DNA from: Neurospora crassa OR74A
Taxonomy: Eukaryota; Ascomycota; Sordariomycetes; Sordariales; Sordariaceae
Reading direction: 5' to 3'
NCBI RefSeq assembly: GCF_000182925.2
Contig: NC_026501.1
Span: 9,589,917-9,653,916 of the forward strand
DNA length: 64,000 bases
The notes under the pieces were generated by a model, which had not been told where the DNA came from, ran no database searches, and worked only from the letters and a program-made list of their open reading frames with translations. The stretch's first letter is position 1. Every line of letters starts with the position of its first letter. Position numbers and translations under genes: made by a program. Of this stretch, positions 46,519 through 57,217 are shown in pieces.

Positions 46519-48006
46519 ATGGGCTCCCATCAGAAGGTCAAGCGTGGTGATAAACCCATCCTCCTCTTCACCAGCATCCCAGCAACTGGCCACATAACTC
46601 CCACCCTCCGCATAGCTTCCGCCCTCCATGCTCGCGGCTGGCCCGTCTTCTACCTTGGCCCTACTGCCCACAAGGCCACCATATCCGCCACCGGCGTTCA
46701 ATTTCTTCCCTTTCTCGATGACGCAGACTTCAACGACTTGACATACTTCGTTCCCCAGGGGGAGGGGGCCATCACCGAAAAAGATGCAGTGGTCCAAGGT
46801 ACTACTTCTGAACCAACCTGGCGCGACCGCGTCTTCAGCGATTTCCGCGAGTTTTTCATCTCCGCTATTCCGGCTCGGCATCGCTCCCTCTGTGCCGCCT
46901 TAACCCACATCCGCCAGCTTTTCCCCTCTTCTTCTGCTCGAGTGGTAGTAGTAGCAGAGTCAACGTCCAACTTCCTCCTCCCTCTCTTCCACGGGGCCCC
47001 CCTCCCTCCTTCCATTCCCAAGCCAATCGGCTCCATTGCTCTAAGCGTCATGATCCCTCCCCTCCGGTCTGTGGACATCCCACCATTGGTCTCTGAACCG
47101 ATAGAGTTTGATACTACTCCTGCTTACCGAGAACGGGTCGCCAAGATATGGAGGGACTGGGAGACGGAAACAAGGGGTCTAAAAGAGTTGCTGGTGGAGA
47201 AAGTGGAACAAGCAGGCGGCAAGGACTTTGCCAAAGCCATGGAGACACGCGAAAGGGAAAAGGGTCGGGAAAGCTGGGCATTGCTTAGCGGGGAGTGTTT
47301 TGTCGGGTATAATTACGTTTGTCAAATTGGTGTTGAGAGTTGGTTTTATAAGACGGAAGAGGGGTGGCCGGCGAATTGGCGGTTTGTCGGTGCGGTGCCC
47401 AAGTCGGTTCGTGTTCTTGAGGAAGCAAAGCAAGCCTTGGTGGATGAGGTCAAGCTGGCGAGGGAGAAGGAAGGAAAGAAAGTGGTCGTGGTAGCGCAGG
47501 GAACCGTAGAGATTGACCCGAGGCATCTTATCCTTCCAACCATTCAGGCTTTGGGTGGACGAGAAGAAGACACCCTGGTGGTGGCCATCTTGGGACACCG
47601 CGGCCGAACACTACCAAAGGACGTGGTAGTGCCCGCTAACGCAAAGGTGGTCGACTACCTCGCCTACGACGCCATCCTCCCCCACACCGACGTCTTCGTG
47701 AGCAACGCCGGCTACGGTGCGGTGATGCACGGCATTGGTCACGGGGTGCCGATGGTTGTCGCGGGAGAAGAACAGGACAAGAAGGAGAACGTTGTGCGGG
47801 TGCAGTGGCGTGGACATGGAGTTAAACTGAACAAGTCGTGGAGAGACGACAAGGAGTATGTGAAGGAGTTAGCAGAGGCCGTTGGGAAAATTTTGGACGA
47901 GGAGGAGGGGAGGGAAGTAAGAAAACGGGCCATGGAACTGAAGGAGGAAGCGGACAGCATCGATTGCATCAAGACCGTCGAGGAGTGCCTATCCTCCTAC
48001 TTGTAA
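46519..48006 (+). CDS. GT1-family UDP-glycosyltransferase (GT-B fold)
   Basis: A single-exon gene for 495 aa. GT1 enzymes move a sugar from UDP-sugar to small lipophilic acceptors. The N-terminal Rossmann half opens with ILLFTSIPATGHITPTLRIA, the glycine/His motif of the acceptor domain in macrolide- and MGT-type transferases; the His of GHITP would be the catalytic base. The C-terminal donor half has VVVVAQGTVEID, KVVDYLAYDAILPHTDVFVS, then NAGYGAVMHGIGHGVPMVV and AGEEQDKKENVVRVQWRGHG, the sugar-nucleotide signature. There is no membrane anchor or signal peptide, so it should be cytosolic. No biosynthetic cluster surrounds it. Its stop lies only 35 bp from the stop of the Nudix gene on the other strand, so the two transcripts probably overlap at their 3' ends. 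Substrate cannot be predicted. Confidence 0.92.
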   Translation: MGSHQKVKRGDKPILLFTSIPATGHITPTLRIASALHARGWPVFYLGPTAHKATISATGVQFLPFLDDADFNDLTYFVPQGEGAITEKDAVVQGTTSEPTWRDRVFSDFREFFISAIPARHRSLCAALTHIRQLFPSSSARVVVVAESTSNFLLPLFHGAPLPPSIPKPIGSIALSVMIPPLRSVDIPPLVSEPIEFDTTPAYRERVAKIWRDWETETRGLKELLVEKVEQAGGKDFAKAMETREREKGRESWALLSGECFVGYNYVCQIGVESWFYKTEEGWPANWRFVGAVPKSVRVLEEAKQALVDEVKLAREKEGKKVVVVAQGTVEIDPRHLILPTIQALGGREEDTLVVAILGHRGRTLPKDVVVPANAKVVDYLAYDAILPHTDVFVSNAGYGAVMHGIGHGVPMVVAGEEQDKKENVVRVQWRGHGVKLNKSWRDDKEYVKELAEAVGKILDEEEGREVRKRAMELKEEADSIDCIKTVEECLSSYL

Positions 48007-48041
48007 TCCATTAGTACTCCCCAACAAACCAACCAACTAAA

Positions 48042-49515
48042 CTATAGCTTGCTTCCCTTCTCCTTTTTCTCAGGAGCAGCAGCCATAGCCATAGCCTCCG
48101 CCCTCTCCATCACCTCCAAATCCCTCGGTACCCTCACGGCCGTCTTAATCACCTTCTTTACCACCTCCCCTCCCTCTGTCTGTTCTTCCTTCACCTCTTC
48201 CACCTCTTCCTTCCTGAAATCGACTAATATCACCCTCTCCACGTCTCCTCCTCGCCCACTGTCCACCAACTCCCGTCCCGGTTTTGCCAGTCCCAGAATC
48301 ACCCGTCCGTTGCCATAGCTCCCCTGTTTAGCAAAGCTCACCACCTCGGGACTCATAACCTTCTCCGCCCACGGGATGTCAGAGGTCGGATGCTTCACTG
48401 AACTCGTCGGTACCCGGCGCAGGAAGGAAACAAGCCTTTTGCGCTGCTCGTCATAGTCGGAAGATTGTATGGGCAGGAACCGGCTGATAAGGGTCAAGAG
48501 GTAGAACTGCGGTGGGTAAAGGATAATTTCGCCTGCTGAGGCCTTGGCCAGCCAGGTTGAAGGAGAATCAAACAGTGCGGCGGTGTGTTCTACGCCGCCA
48601 TCGTGGGTAGGGGTTTGGACTATCGTTGTAGTCTGCGATTCGGCGGTGGTGGTGTTCAGGGGAAGCATGTACAGGTACATTTGCGTGGTGAACCGTTTGC
48701 GCTGGTTTTGGGGCGTGATCCAGCGCGTGAAGGGGACGAGGTTTTCTATCTTTTGTTAGCTTCTCTATCCCTCTCTTCTTCAACCCGTCATGACCAAGGA
48801 CCAAAAGTGGAAAAAAAAAATTAATAAACTCACCAACATCAGCCACCCCACCTTTCCCCTCTAACCAAGCTGTAAACTTGACCCGATCCCCAAATACCTC
48901 CCTCCGACCCTCTTCCAGCTCCTCCTCGCTCAACTCCAACATTTCTTTACCCGCACCACCACCATCATCTTTCCGTCTAGCCAACAAAATCCCACTCTCC
49001 TCAAATGTCTCCCTCACCGCCGCTAACCTGTACGCCTTACTGTCCCTGTGCAACTCCCCATCCTTCGTTGGCAACGGGTAATATTCACCCTCGTGAAACT
49101 CGGATAGATTTCCGCCAGGAAAGACGTGAGCGGAAGCAAAAGAGGTGGATTTGGCGACGCGGTGGAGTAATAGGACTTGGTTGATGGGGGAAAGGAGGAT
49201 AACAGAGGAGGAAGGGCGGATGGGGAGGGGGCCTTTGTCTGCCCCTGAGGAAGAAGAGGGTTTAGATAGGGGTGGGATTTCGGGTTTTGATGTCGGGGGC
49301 ATGGTGGTGGTGAAGGGTCTAGTTGATGTTGATGTTGGTGTTGGAGGGTTGTATCGGAATGCAGACAGGGTCTTGCGGGGTGGGTGTTGTGGGATTCGGG
49401 AAAGACTGCTCAGCTTGTGTGTCTGGGATCGGAGAGTGGATGTTGACAACTTGAAGTTGAAGATGTTGGTGCTGATGCCACTTCGAGTTGTGAAGCGGAA
49501 ACGAGCTGAACTCAT
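48042..49515 (-). CDS. Nudix hydrolase, NUDT19-like, with C-terminal SKL
   Basis: Two exons on the minus strand, 49515-48834 and 48745-48042, joined over an 88-nt intron (GTGAGT donor, GCTAAC branch, ATAG acceptor) to give 461 aa. NUDT19-type enzymes hydrolyse CoA and acyl-CoA in peroxisomes or mitochondria. The Nudix box is the expanded form of that subfamily: HVFPGGNLSEF, then AAVRETFEESGILLARR, with EEL/EEG acidic residues after it. Exon 2 begins ENLVPFTRWITP, as in NUDT19. The last residues are GSKL, ending in a textbook peroxisomal PTS1. The first 70 residues are Ser/Thr/Arg-rich and nearly free of acids, like a mitochondrial presequence, and a second in-frame ATG at 49302 (MPPTSKPEIPPL) would remove it. 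All catalytic Nudix glutamates are present. Confidence 0.9.
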
Positions 49516-50138
49516 GGTTTTCCTTCCCTTTGTTTTTGAGGTGTAAATGAGATAAAGAAAAAAAGCGAATCTGTGTGTTTCTTTTGACTGAATGGCTCTC
49601 CCCGGACTTGTTGCGAGGGGTTACGAATACCGGAATCTCGTTCAACCTCGGTTCGTGCGTTGGGGTCTGCCTGGTGTTTACTTGATCGGTTCCAGGTTCC
49701 CCGCATCCGTCAGCCAAGACAAATGGCCCTGAAAATAGTGGCCCCACAGCGCCTCTTTAGCGCACCGGGGTTCCCGGCCCCTCTCCGGGGTGGGGACGCC
49801 GTTATCCCCGGATGTCCGTATCCATCGGTAGCGGCATCACCGCATCAACGCATCATCACCTTCATTGGGCTTATGTTCTCTTCTCAAGTTGCATCCACCC
49901 CGTGGTCCTTGTTTACGTCGGCTTCGTTTCGATCATTGGATCACCTTCCAGTCACTTCCCAAATGCGGATGTTTACTGTAGGTGCGTGTGGTGCACTTCA
50001 AGACGGGATGCAGTCGTATATCACCATGCCGTGGTTGGATGTAGCAGCTCGTCGTCCTTTCCTCACACATAAAAGGCCATAGCCATGATCATAAACAACT
50101 ACCCAACCCTAGGTCCCCAAGAACAACACTATCCTCTT
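49516..50138. other. Intergenic region upstream of the Nudix gene
   Basis: About 620 bp with the Nudix promoter and photolyase 3' UTR. Nothing further is recognised. Confidence 0.4.
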
Positions 50139-52142
50139 TCACAAATCCCTCGCCAGCCCCCTCTTATAAGCATCCAACGCCCTGTCCCTTGCCCCCGAAT
50201 GCTCCACAATCGGCCTCGGATACCCCTTCTCCTCCAACTTCTTCTTGACCTTCTCACTTCCGCGTCCATAAGGGTCATGGATCTCCCCACCTTTACCCCC
50301 CTTCAATTCAGGAAGGTCCCTCAACTCCTCCACCCACTTCCTGATATAATCGCCATCAGGATCAAACTTCTCGCTCTGCAGCAGCGGGTTAAACACCCTG
50401 AAGTACGGTTGCGGATCCACGCCCACTGAAGCAGCGAACCCCCACCCCCCATTGTTGGAGGCAAAGTCCCCGTCAATCAGGTGCTCCATGAAGTAGCGCT
50501 CGCCCATGCGCCAGTCTACTAGCAGGTCTTTGGCGAGGAAGGAGGCGACGATCATGCGCAGACGGTTGTGCATGTAGCCAGTGGAGAGGACTTGACGCAT
50601 GGCGGCGTCGATGATGGGGAAGCCGGTGCGTCCCTGAGTCCAGGCGTGGAAGTGGTCGACGTTGTAGGACCACTCGATGTTGGAGTAGGTGGGCTTGAAA
50701 GGTTTGTTCATGCTGCGGCGGGCAGTGTTAGGGGAAGTTGAAAACCTGCTTGGTGACAGAAAGGGGGAGGGGAAGGGGAAAACGTACCAGACATATGGCC
50801 AGTGAACCAAAACATGCTTATAAAAGTCTCTCCATGCCACTTCAGAAATCCACCTCTGAATCCCCTCGTTCCCGCCATTCAGCTTCTTGGTGTTGTTCCT
50901 GTCCCTCGCCGTGCGTATCGCCGTCCTGGCGCTCAATGTCCCCGAAGCAAAGTGCACTGAAAGGTTGCTCGTCCCCTGCATGGCCGGGATATTTCTCCTC
51001 TCTGCATACTTACCGATAGCCTCGTCGCAGAACTTCTCCAGCCTTTTGAGCGCTTCGTGCTCGCCTGCTGGCCATAGAGAGTGGTACCGAGCCTTTTCGT
51101 CATCTCGCAGTCTTTTGCCCTCTGGAGCCTCAGGGATAGAGCAAGCGAAAAGATTTTCGTGCTTCTCCTTTGTGCCGGGAGGGTTTGGCCCAGGCTTTTC
51201 GTAAATCTCCAAACACTCCGGGTTTTCTTCTATGTGCTTGATCCACGCTCGAAACCATGGGCTGTAAACGGCGTATTGCCCTCCGCTTCCACTTTGCAGT
51301 GCTCCTGGCATAACAACGCAGGTATCGTGAACCACGTCCGCTGCCATCTTCTCACCCTTTTCCCCTTCCGCCAGCAACTTGACCAGCTTCGCCTCCCTCC
51401 TCAACTCATCAACCTCATACTCCATCGCACAAAACAAATGACTAGCTCCCCAGCTCTTCATCAACTCCTTTATCTTGGTCGGGACCTCTTTGCGTTTCTC
51501 CACCGTCTCCACCCACAGCGGAATCCCCAAATCCTCCAAGTCCGTCTTCAACACTTCCAAGGTCCTCAGCATAAAGTCCACCCTTATGGGAGCCCTCAGA
51601 TGCGCTTCTAGGTCCTCTGGACTCAACACGTAGAGACAGATCAAGGGCACCCCGGCCTCCTTGGCTTTCTGACTGGCTAGCCAGAGAGAGCGATTGTCAT
51701 GGAGTCGGAGATCCATCTTGAACCAGTGGACTACCGCTTGGCGAACTGGTAAAGACTTGCGCAGGGCGGCAGTCTCAGCTAGTGCAGCAGAGAGAGTTTC
51801 GATAGGCCGGGGTAGTTCATTGTCGTTGTAGGCTTGGGCCCGCGCGTTGGACATTTCATGCGGGTAGAACTTGCGAAGGACAATGCCGTGGGTTTCGGAA
51901 TCCTTGTAAAAGGGGTGTGGTGCACGGAGGGGGTCCGAGGACGTGTTGGGGTTGGTGGGAGGAGCATCGGTGGTGGTTTTGCGCTTCTTGTCGGCTGAAG
52001 GGTTGCCATTGACGTGTGAGGTCTGAGGCGGCGCTGAGGCCTTGCGCTTACTGGGAGCCATTGTGGTCTTGAGCTTGAAGTGAAGAGAGGTCGGCGGGAA
52101 GACGCTTGTCGTTGGTGTCAAGGTGCGGATGGTGCGAAACAT
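50139..52142 (-). CDS. phr: DNA photolyase (class I CPD type)
   Basis: Two exons on the minus strand, 52142-50788 and 50712-50139, joined over a 75-nt in-frame intron (GTACGT donor, CCTAAC branch, GCAG acceptor) to give 642 aa, the length I recall for N. crassa PHR. It repairs UV-induced cyclobutane dimers using blue light and FAD. The antenna domain starts at VVHWFKMDLRLHDNRSLW. The catalytic domain shows QGTSNLSVHFASG, WISEVAWRDFYKHVL, the splice-made HWPYVCMNKPFKP, WTQGRTGFPIIDAAMRQ, GYMHNRLRMIVASFL and DFASNNGGWGFAASVGVDPQ, FRVFNPLLQ, all FAD- and DNA-contact regions. Residues 1-27 (MFRTIRTLTPTTSVF...) look like a mitochondrial presequence, while the second Met (52061) starts MAPSKRKAS and is followed by DKKRK, a nuclear signal. 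No key residue is missing. Confidence 0.96.
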   Translation of the reverse strand: MFRTIRTLTPTTSVFPPTSLHFKLKTTMAPSKRKASAPPQTSHVNGNPSADKKRKTTTDAPPTNPNTSSDPLRAPHPFYKDSETHGIVLRKFYPHEMSNARAQAYNDNELPRPIETLSAALAETAALRKSLPVRQAVVHWFKMDLRLHDNRSLWLASQKAKEAGVPLICLYVLSPEDLEAHLRAPIRVDFMLRTLEVLKTDLEDLGIPLWVETVEKRKEVPTKIKELMKSWGASHLFCAMEYEVDELRREAKLVKLLAEGEKGEKMAADVVHDTCVVMPGALQSGSGGQYAVYSPWFRAWIKHIEENPECLEIYEKPGPNPPGTKEKHENLFACSIPEAPEGKRLRDDEKARYHSLWPAGEHEALKRLEKFCDEAIGKYAERRNIPAMQGTSNLSVHFASGTLSARTAIRTARDRNNTKKLNGGNEGIQRWISEVAWRDFYKHVLVHWPYVWYVFPFPSPFLSPSRFSTSPNTARRSMNKPFKPTYSNIEWSYNVDHFHAWTQGRTGFPIIDAAMRQVLSTGYMHNRLRMIVASFLAKDLLVDWRMGERYFMEHLIDGDFASNNGGWGFAASVGVDPQPYFRVFNPLLQSEKFDPDGDYIRKWVEELRDLPELKGGKGGEIHDPYGRGSEKVKKKLEEKGYPRPIVEHSGARDRALDAYKRGLARDL

Positions 52143-53266
52143 GCAAGCTGTGTGGAAAAAAGGAGAGAGGAAAGAGAAATCATTCTGGCTTCACCATTGC
52201 GACAGCCACAGGAGAACTAGGCACTTTCACAATGCGCGTGAGTGTGATTGCAAAGCGATGATGGGAGGTTGTGTTTGTGCAATCGGATCGCTCGATCTCT
52301 GCGGTACGTCATGGTGTAATTGAATCGAGACGGATCGCCCACTCCGTTCCAGTTGCTTTGTTAGCGCATCTCCAGCGGATCTCCAAAATGCAGGGACATC
52401 CGATAACATGCGGGTTTCCATGGCAATTATGGGACGAACGAAAACAATAAGCGTGGAGGGAGAGAGACAACCTGACGGAACTTGCCTTTTTGAAACCGAC
52501 TGCCCTGCAAACGGACTGGGCTCCCTTCTCTCAACATATCAGCACAAGTCACAAAAACAAAACCAAAAGACAAATATGACAGCCCTAGTGGGAGACTGAA
52601 ACCACAAGGGCATCCAAGAGAACGGGACCTCCAGACTGTTAAAACACAAAACGAATGATCATGACAGCATGTAAGACTCGTATCTGTACCATGACGAATC
52701 ACTCGCTCGTCACAGCCTTTCAAAGCCTCAATCTCAATTTGCGGCATGGAAGCTATCGAGGTAGCTCCAGAATCCCCAGCCTCGAGTATTGTAACCCGGG
52801 GAGACTTGTCTAGCCAGGCGGTGTGTGTGTGTGTTTTGCTCAATGTCACGGTCGATTGGGTTCGGTGTCATCAGATCGGATGTGGGATGTTCGGAGTTGG
52901 TGAGAAATCTGTAGACAGACGGTATGTGGACGGAACTCGTTCAGATCATCAATGCCAGTGTATTTTTTTCCGAATGAGAAACAATATCCTTCTGACGCCA
53001 TTGAGCCTTTGTCAATCAAAGATGCATTTCCGCAAATCCCAGAGTTCCCAACCCAATGTCGTGGTCCCGCTGCCAGTAGTTGTTCGTCCCAAGTCGTTGC
53101 CTGTTTTTTTCCCACAGGTCGTTCTTGTGTCCAGATCGATCATGTCGGATATTGTCTGAATTGTTGGGTATCATATCAGCAAAATTGCCCCTCGGTCGAG
53201 ATTGTCGATTCCGGATTTCGAATCTCCGTACCATTGCCTCATTCGTTTCAAAAACACTCCAGGCAT
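52143..53266. other. Intergenic region between photolyase start and S21 end
   Basis: About 1.1 kb containing the photolyase promoter, including a GATC-type inverted element at 52286-52297, and the S21 3' UTR. A 271-codon plus-strand frame entering from here is a mirror of S21. Confidence 0.45.
52286..52297. promoter_or_regulatory. Candidate light-response element upstream of photolyase
   Basis: The perfect palindrome-like sequence GATCGCTCGATC (minus strand GATCGAGCGATC) lies about 145 bp upstream of the photolyase ATG. White Collar complex sites in Neurospora are described as paired GATC/CGAT-type cores, and photolyase is a known light-induced gene there. The link is an inference from motif and position. 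Confidence 0.3.
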
Positions 53267-53609
53267 TTAGCGCTGGGGGTTCCAGACGGCCTTGAGGAGA
53301 CCATCGCGCTGGGCAAGGCGGTTGAGGGAGTCGTCAGACTCGCCCATGGCGCGAACGAAGCCGGAGAGAGCGTAGATGATGTTCTCGCCCTGGATGGCAC
53401 GGCCGTTCTCGTCGACCTTGGCGATGGTGATCTGGCAAGAACCGTGGTCCTTGGACTTGATGATGCGGCCCGTCGCAGAGCACTTGCGGGGGACGTAACT
53501 AGACGAGAATTCCCGTCGTCAGCATTTCACCTCTTTGGAGAAACAAAAAGACAAAAATCAACATGGGGACGGCATACAGGTCGACAATTTCGCCGCGATC
53601 GTTCTCCAT
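53267..53609 (-). CDS. rps21: 40S ribosomal protein S21 (eS21)
   Basis: Two exons on the minus strand, 53609-53578 (32 nt) and 53498-53267, split by a 79-nt intron with GTATGC donor and CTAG acceptor. The product is 87 aa, the standard fungal length. The joined start reads [20 protein letters not shown], followed by [20 protein letters not shown], the [20 protein letters not shown] segment and the end [10 protein letters not shown]. eS21 is a eukaryote-specific protein on the solvent side of the small subunit, needed for 18S rRNA 3' maturation in yeast. The first codon cluster is the acidic MENDRGE typical of the family. Its promoter region is shared with slx4, which starts 566 bp away on the other strand. 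Confidence 0.96.
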
Positions 53610-54175
53610 TTTGGCTGTCTTTGGGGGTGCTGAGACTGCGGTTGGGGGTGTGTGGTCTGGTGACGAGGAGCGGGCAACAAGCGCAGAATTTCCGACTTGG
53701 TCAACTTGAATTTCGACAACAAAATCGCAGTTTGGTGTGCAAGCCCCAAATGTGGGCTGCCCAGTAATGCGCACGGACGCTTTTGGATGGTTTCTGTGGC
53801 TAGTGCACGTCCTCATGTGTGGCTGTGGTCTAGATGTTGCCTTCGCAAGTACTTAGTACCTGCACTAACAACAACACCTGCACTGTCAGCTGATAGCGCG
53901 CTGTAATCGCGATCGTGGTCCCTGCAAAGTGGAAGCCGTAGAGGTTCCCATCCTCGTCGCCTTCCTGCTTTGATTTCCGCGCGCGGCGCATCGAGTCGCC
54001 AAGTTGGCCCAGCGTCCGTCCACCACTCACTTCAAGTTAACTCACATTTGCGCCGGCACTTGCTTCTCTTAGGCCCGGTACCTCTACCTTACCTACCTCT
54101 ACTCCCGCTCTGCACATTCAAGTTGGATATTGATGGAGGAGACGGTGTACTCTTCCCATCGCATCACCAGTTCGA
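53610..54175. other. Shared divergent promoter region of rps21 and slx4
   Basis: 566 bp between two opposite start codons. It contains a ggtacctctaccttacctacctctac stretch starting at 54077, similar to the dispersed words elsewhere. No gene is seen. Confidence 0.5.
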
Positions 54176-56153
54176 ATGGCGCACAATGACACGATAGACA
54201 TCATCTCCTCGTCGCCCGAGTTTCCAGACATTAGCGTCCTAGTCGCAAAGGCAGCATCCAAGAAATCAGCGCTGCGAACCGGTAGCAATGCCACACCCAT
54301 TCCCAGCGATGCAGTTGGGCTTGGAACCTTCACAAGCGCTGCTAGCATTTGGCACTTGTCGCAGGTCATGGACGAAGAAAAGCCCACAAAAAATTCCTCA
54401 TCTCGGCCAGCAAAAGAGACTCCGGCGATAGCAACATCAGTGTCGACAGTAGCGGTTGAAGTGTCAGCAACAACAACGACGGCCGTGTCTGAGGAGAAGC
54501 CAGGAAAGAAACCCAGGAAACCGAGGAAAAAAAAGGACGAGACAACAGCCGCCGTCGACGAAAATGCACCACCTAAACCACCAGCGAGGAGGGGAAGGCC
54601 GCCCAAGCAAAAGGACGTCGAAGGACAACCTGCCTTACCCAAGTCCAAGGCTACGAAACCAGCGGCAAAACCACGGGCTTCGAGGAAGAAAGCTGAGACG
54701 GTGAGCAAGCATTTTGCCGCTTCTGCTCATGCTTCTACGGCCGATCCTCCAGAGGAACCCTCGAAAAATCCCGCTGCGTCGAAGCCTCCGAAACCCATAC
54801 CCGTACAAAACATAGACGAGCCAGTCGACCTAGAACCGGCAGCAAGAAGAAGACTAGATTGGACGCCACCGCCAGATGACAGACCACCACCAGCTGCGGG
54901 CAACTCGTCTGTGGTCAAGGAATTACCGTCTTCTACGACTGCCCATACCGAACCACCAGTGGCGTTTGGAAAGCTTTTGGATACATACGGCTGTGAACCA
55001 GAGACTATTCAGCCGAGTGAAGGCACTAAAGGTAATGTACTTGGGAAGAGAAAACTGATCGAGATGGTCGCTACGACTACGACTACGAACACTGCCACAG
55101 ACAAACTCACAAGTCCAGAGACGTCCCCAACCAAGCCCAAAGCCCCCAAGAAGAAGCCACGCACAATCACCGACCTAGCAACGGCCGCCTATAGAATACA
55201 AGACCCAGTTGACGATTCCATATCGACTGTGGCACCCAAACAAGACACTCTCCTGGGCTACATCGACGTGGAAGACGAGGATGCTGCTGTCAAACCAGGT
55301 GGCGCCAAGACAAAGGCCGTTTCCAAGAAGCCAGCAAAGGCCCGGGTTTCCAAGAAGAAGCCCGAGCCTCGAAAACAGCTGTTGCTATCTCCCCACAGCG
55401 CACTCAGGCAGGTCTCTGGTCAGAATTTTGTCTTTGGCACTTCCAGCCAGCTTGTGACGGAAGACACCGACCTCCTTCGTGCTTTGCACGAGTCGATGAA
55501 GACGGCGGGCAATGCGCAAGAAAGCGATCCCTTCATGTCCAGCCCGGTCAAGTTCAGCAATATTGCTAGCAGGAGCAAGATGGGGAACAACAAGCTTTGG
55601 AGGGTTGGGGCTAGGGACGAGGACGGCGATCTACTGGACTTGGAGATCTTTGATCTAACTGAAGCCGTGGAGGTACCAGAGGATGTGGTACAGCAAGCTG
55701 ACAAACCGGCTGTTGATGTGCCTGAACGGGAGGCAAGTCCTCGAAAACAAGTCGAGCGTGAGGCGGAAAGAGCAATCGGAATATTTTCATCCGATCCCGT
55801 TGCCACCGAACGACTCACGATTACAGGACCCGAAACCCTGATCAGTACACTTTCAATAAAGGGAAAAGAGTCAGTTCGCCGTACTACGAAGTCTCCACCG
55901 CCAAATCCTGTCGCCCCGCCACGAGAAAGGACACCTCAACGAGCACGTCCGCCATCCCGAGATAGTCTTTCTTCTCGACTACGGAGTCCTCAAACGGAAA
56001 CATCTCCGAGACCGACCACACCTCCACGAGTAAGCGCTGTGCTCGACCTCGATTACGACTTCGACGACTACGAACCGCCACCAAGTAACCAAGAACATTA
56101 CCAGCTCCTTGAGCAGTCCCAGAAGACCAGTCCTTCCAAGACGCAGCAGCGGA

Positions 56154-56195
<42 letters not shown>

Positions 56196-57217
56196 AAAAA
56201 AGGGACCCTCCACCCCGCCCAAAGTACGAGGTCTTTACTGATGCCCAACTAAGCCGGGAGATCGCCTCTTACGGATTTAAGCCGATCAAGAAGCGCGCAG
56301 CTATGATTCGTCTTCTCGAACAGTGCTGGGAAAGTAAGACGGGGGCAGCTACAGGCAAAAGCACAGGGCTAGGTGACAATACGTTGCAGGAAGGGACAGG
56401 GAGTTTGGAGCCCGCTCACCGATCCATCAATTCTGTTGCGGTATCTCCCGACCGAGGGAGGGGCCAAACAATACAAGGCGCACATATGCAAGAAGCAAGA
56501 GCAGGAATAAAAATGGCTGCGTCCGCTACGAAAAGACCAAGGAAGAAAGCCGCAGTTGCTTCTGCGTCTGCTCCGCGCACCTCCACCATGGAAAACCCAC
56601 CAAAAGCAGCAACAGCAGCATCCACATCAACAACAACTGCACCATTACCTGCTCTCTCCGCATCAACTTCCAAGCGCCAACGCCGCACCTCGTTATCTTC
56701 GATTCGCCCCCGCCCACCCATCCTCGAGATCCCCGACTCTGATATCGACATCTCCGATTCCGATCCATTCGCCTCCTCCCCGCCCGTCTCCTCACCCGAT
56801 GCCTCCCCTCCTGCATCCCAACTCTTCTCCACCCCCGAAAAGCACCATCAAGATCACAAACACGATTTGGCAGCAGAAATGTCCCTCATCACAGACTGCG
56901 AGGAGTCCCTCCTGGACATGACCTCCCGCACGCCCTCGGAAGCTGATCTCTTCAAACACATAACCGAAGCCATCACTACCGCTCCCCGCACTACCAACCC
57001 TTCCGAGCCCTCTTGGCATGAGAAAATCCTCATGTACGACCCTATCATTCTGGAAGAGCTGACAGCGTGGTTGAATACGGCCGGAAAGGGACTGGATAGA
57101 GTTGGGTGGGAAGGATGCGAGGCGGGCACGGAGGAGGTGAGAAGGTGGTGCGAAAGTAAGGGCGTGGGGTGGGTATGGAGGGAGGGGAATAGGGGGCAGG
57201 TGAGGAAGAGATTTTGA
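54176..57217 (+). CDS. slx4: Structure-specific endonuclease subunit Slx4
   Basis: A single-exon gene for 1013 aa. Slx4 is the scaffold that activates Slx1 and tethers other nucleases to resolve branched DNA. Most of the chain is disordered, with Lys/Pro-rich basic tracts, an AT-hook-like RRGRPPK near residue 140, and a conserved helical patch at ~684-720 ([20 protein letters not shown], then [16 protein letters not shown]) that resembles the SAP/MLR-type region. The diagnostic Slx4 C-terminal domain is at ~940-1010: [50 protein letters not shown]. This is the Slx1-binding module. A run of about 13 Gln coded by pure CAG/CAA lies at ~660-673. N-terminal SSSPEF and later S/T-P sites suit CDK/Dbf4-type phosphorylation. 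The fungal length range is broad, and no part seems missing. Confidence 0.92.
56156..56194 (+). repeat. CAG repeat coding polyglutamine in slx4
   Basis: Thirteen Gln codons, all CAG but one CAA near the end, immediately preceding a Lys-rich stretch and the conserved helical patch. Confidence 0.93.

Noticed and set aside
52952-53767. 271-codon plus-strand frame over S21
   Set aside because: Its second half is the reverse of the S21 exons and its first half has no recognisable feature.
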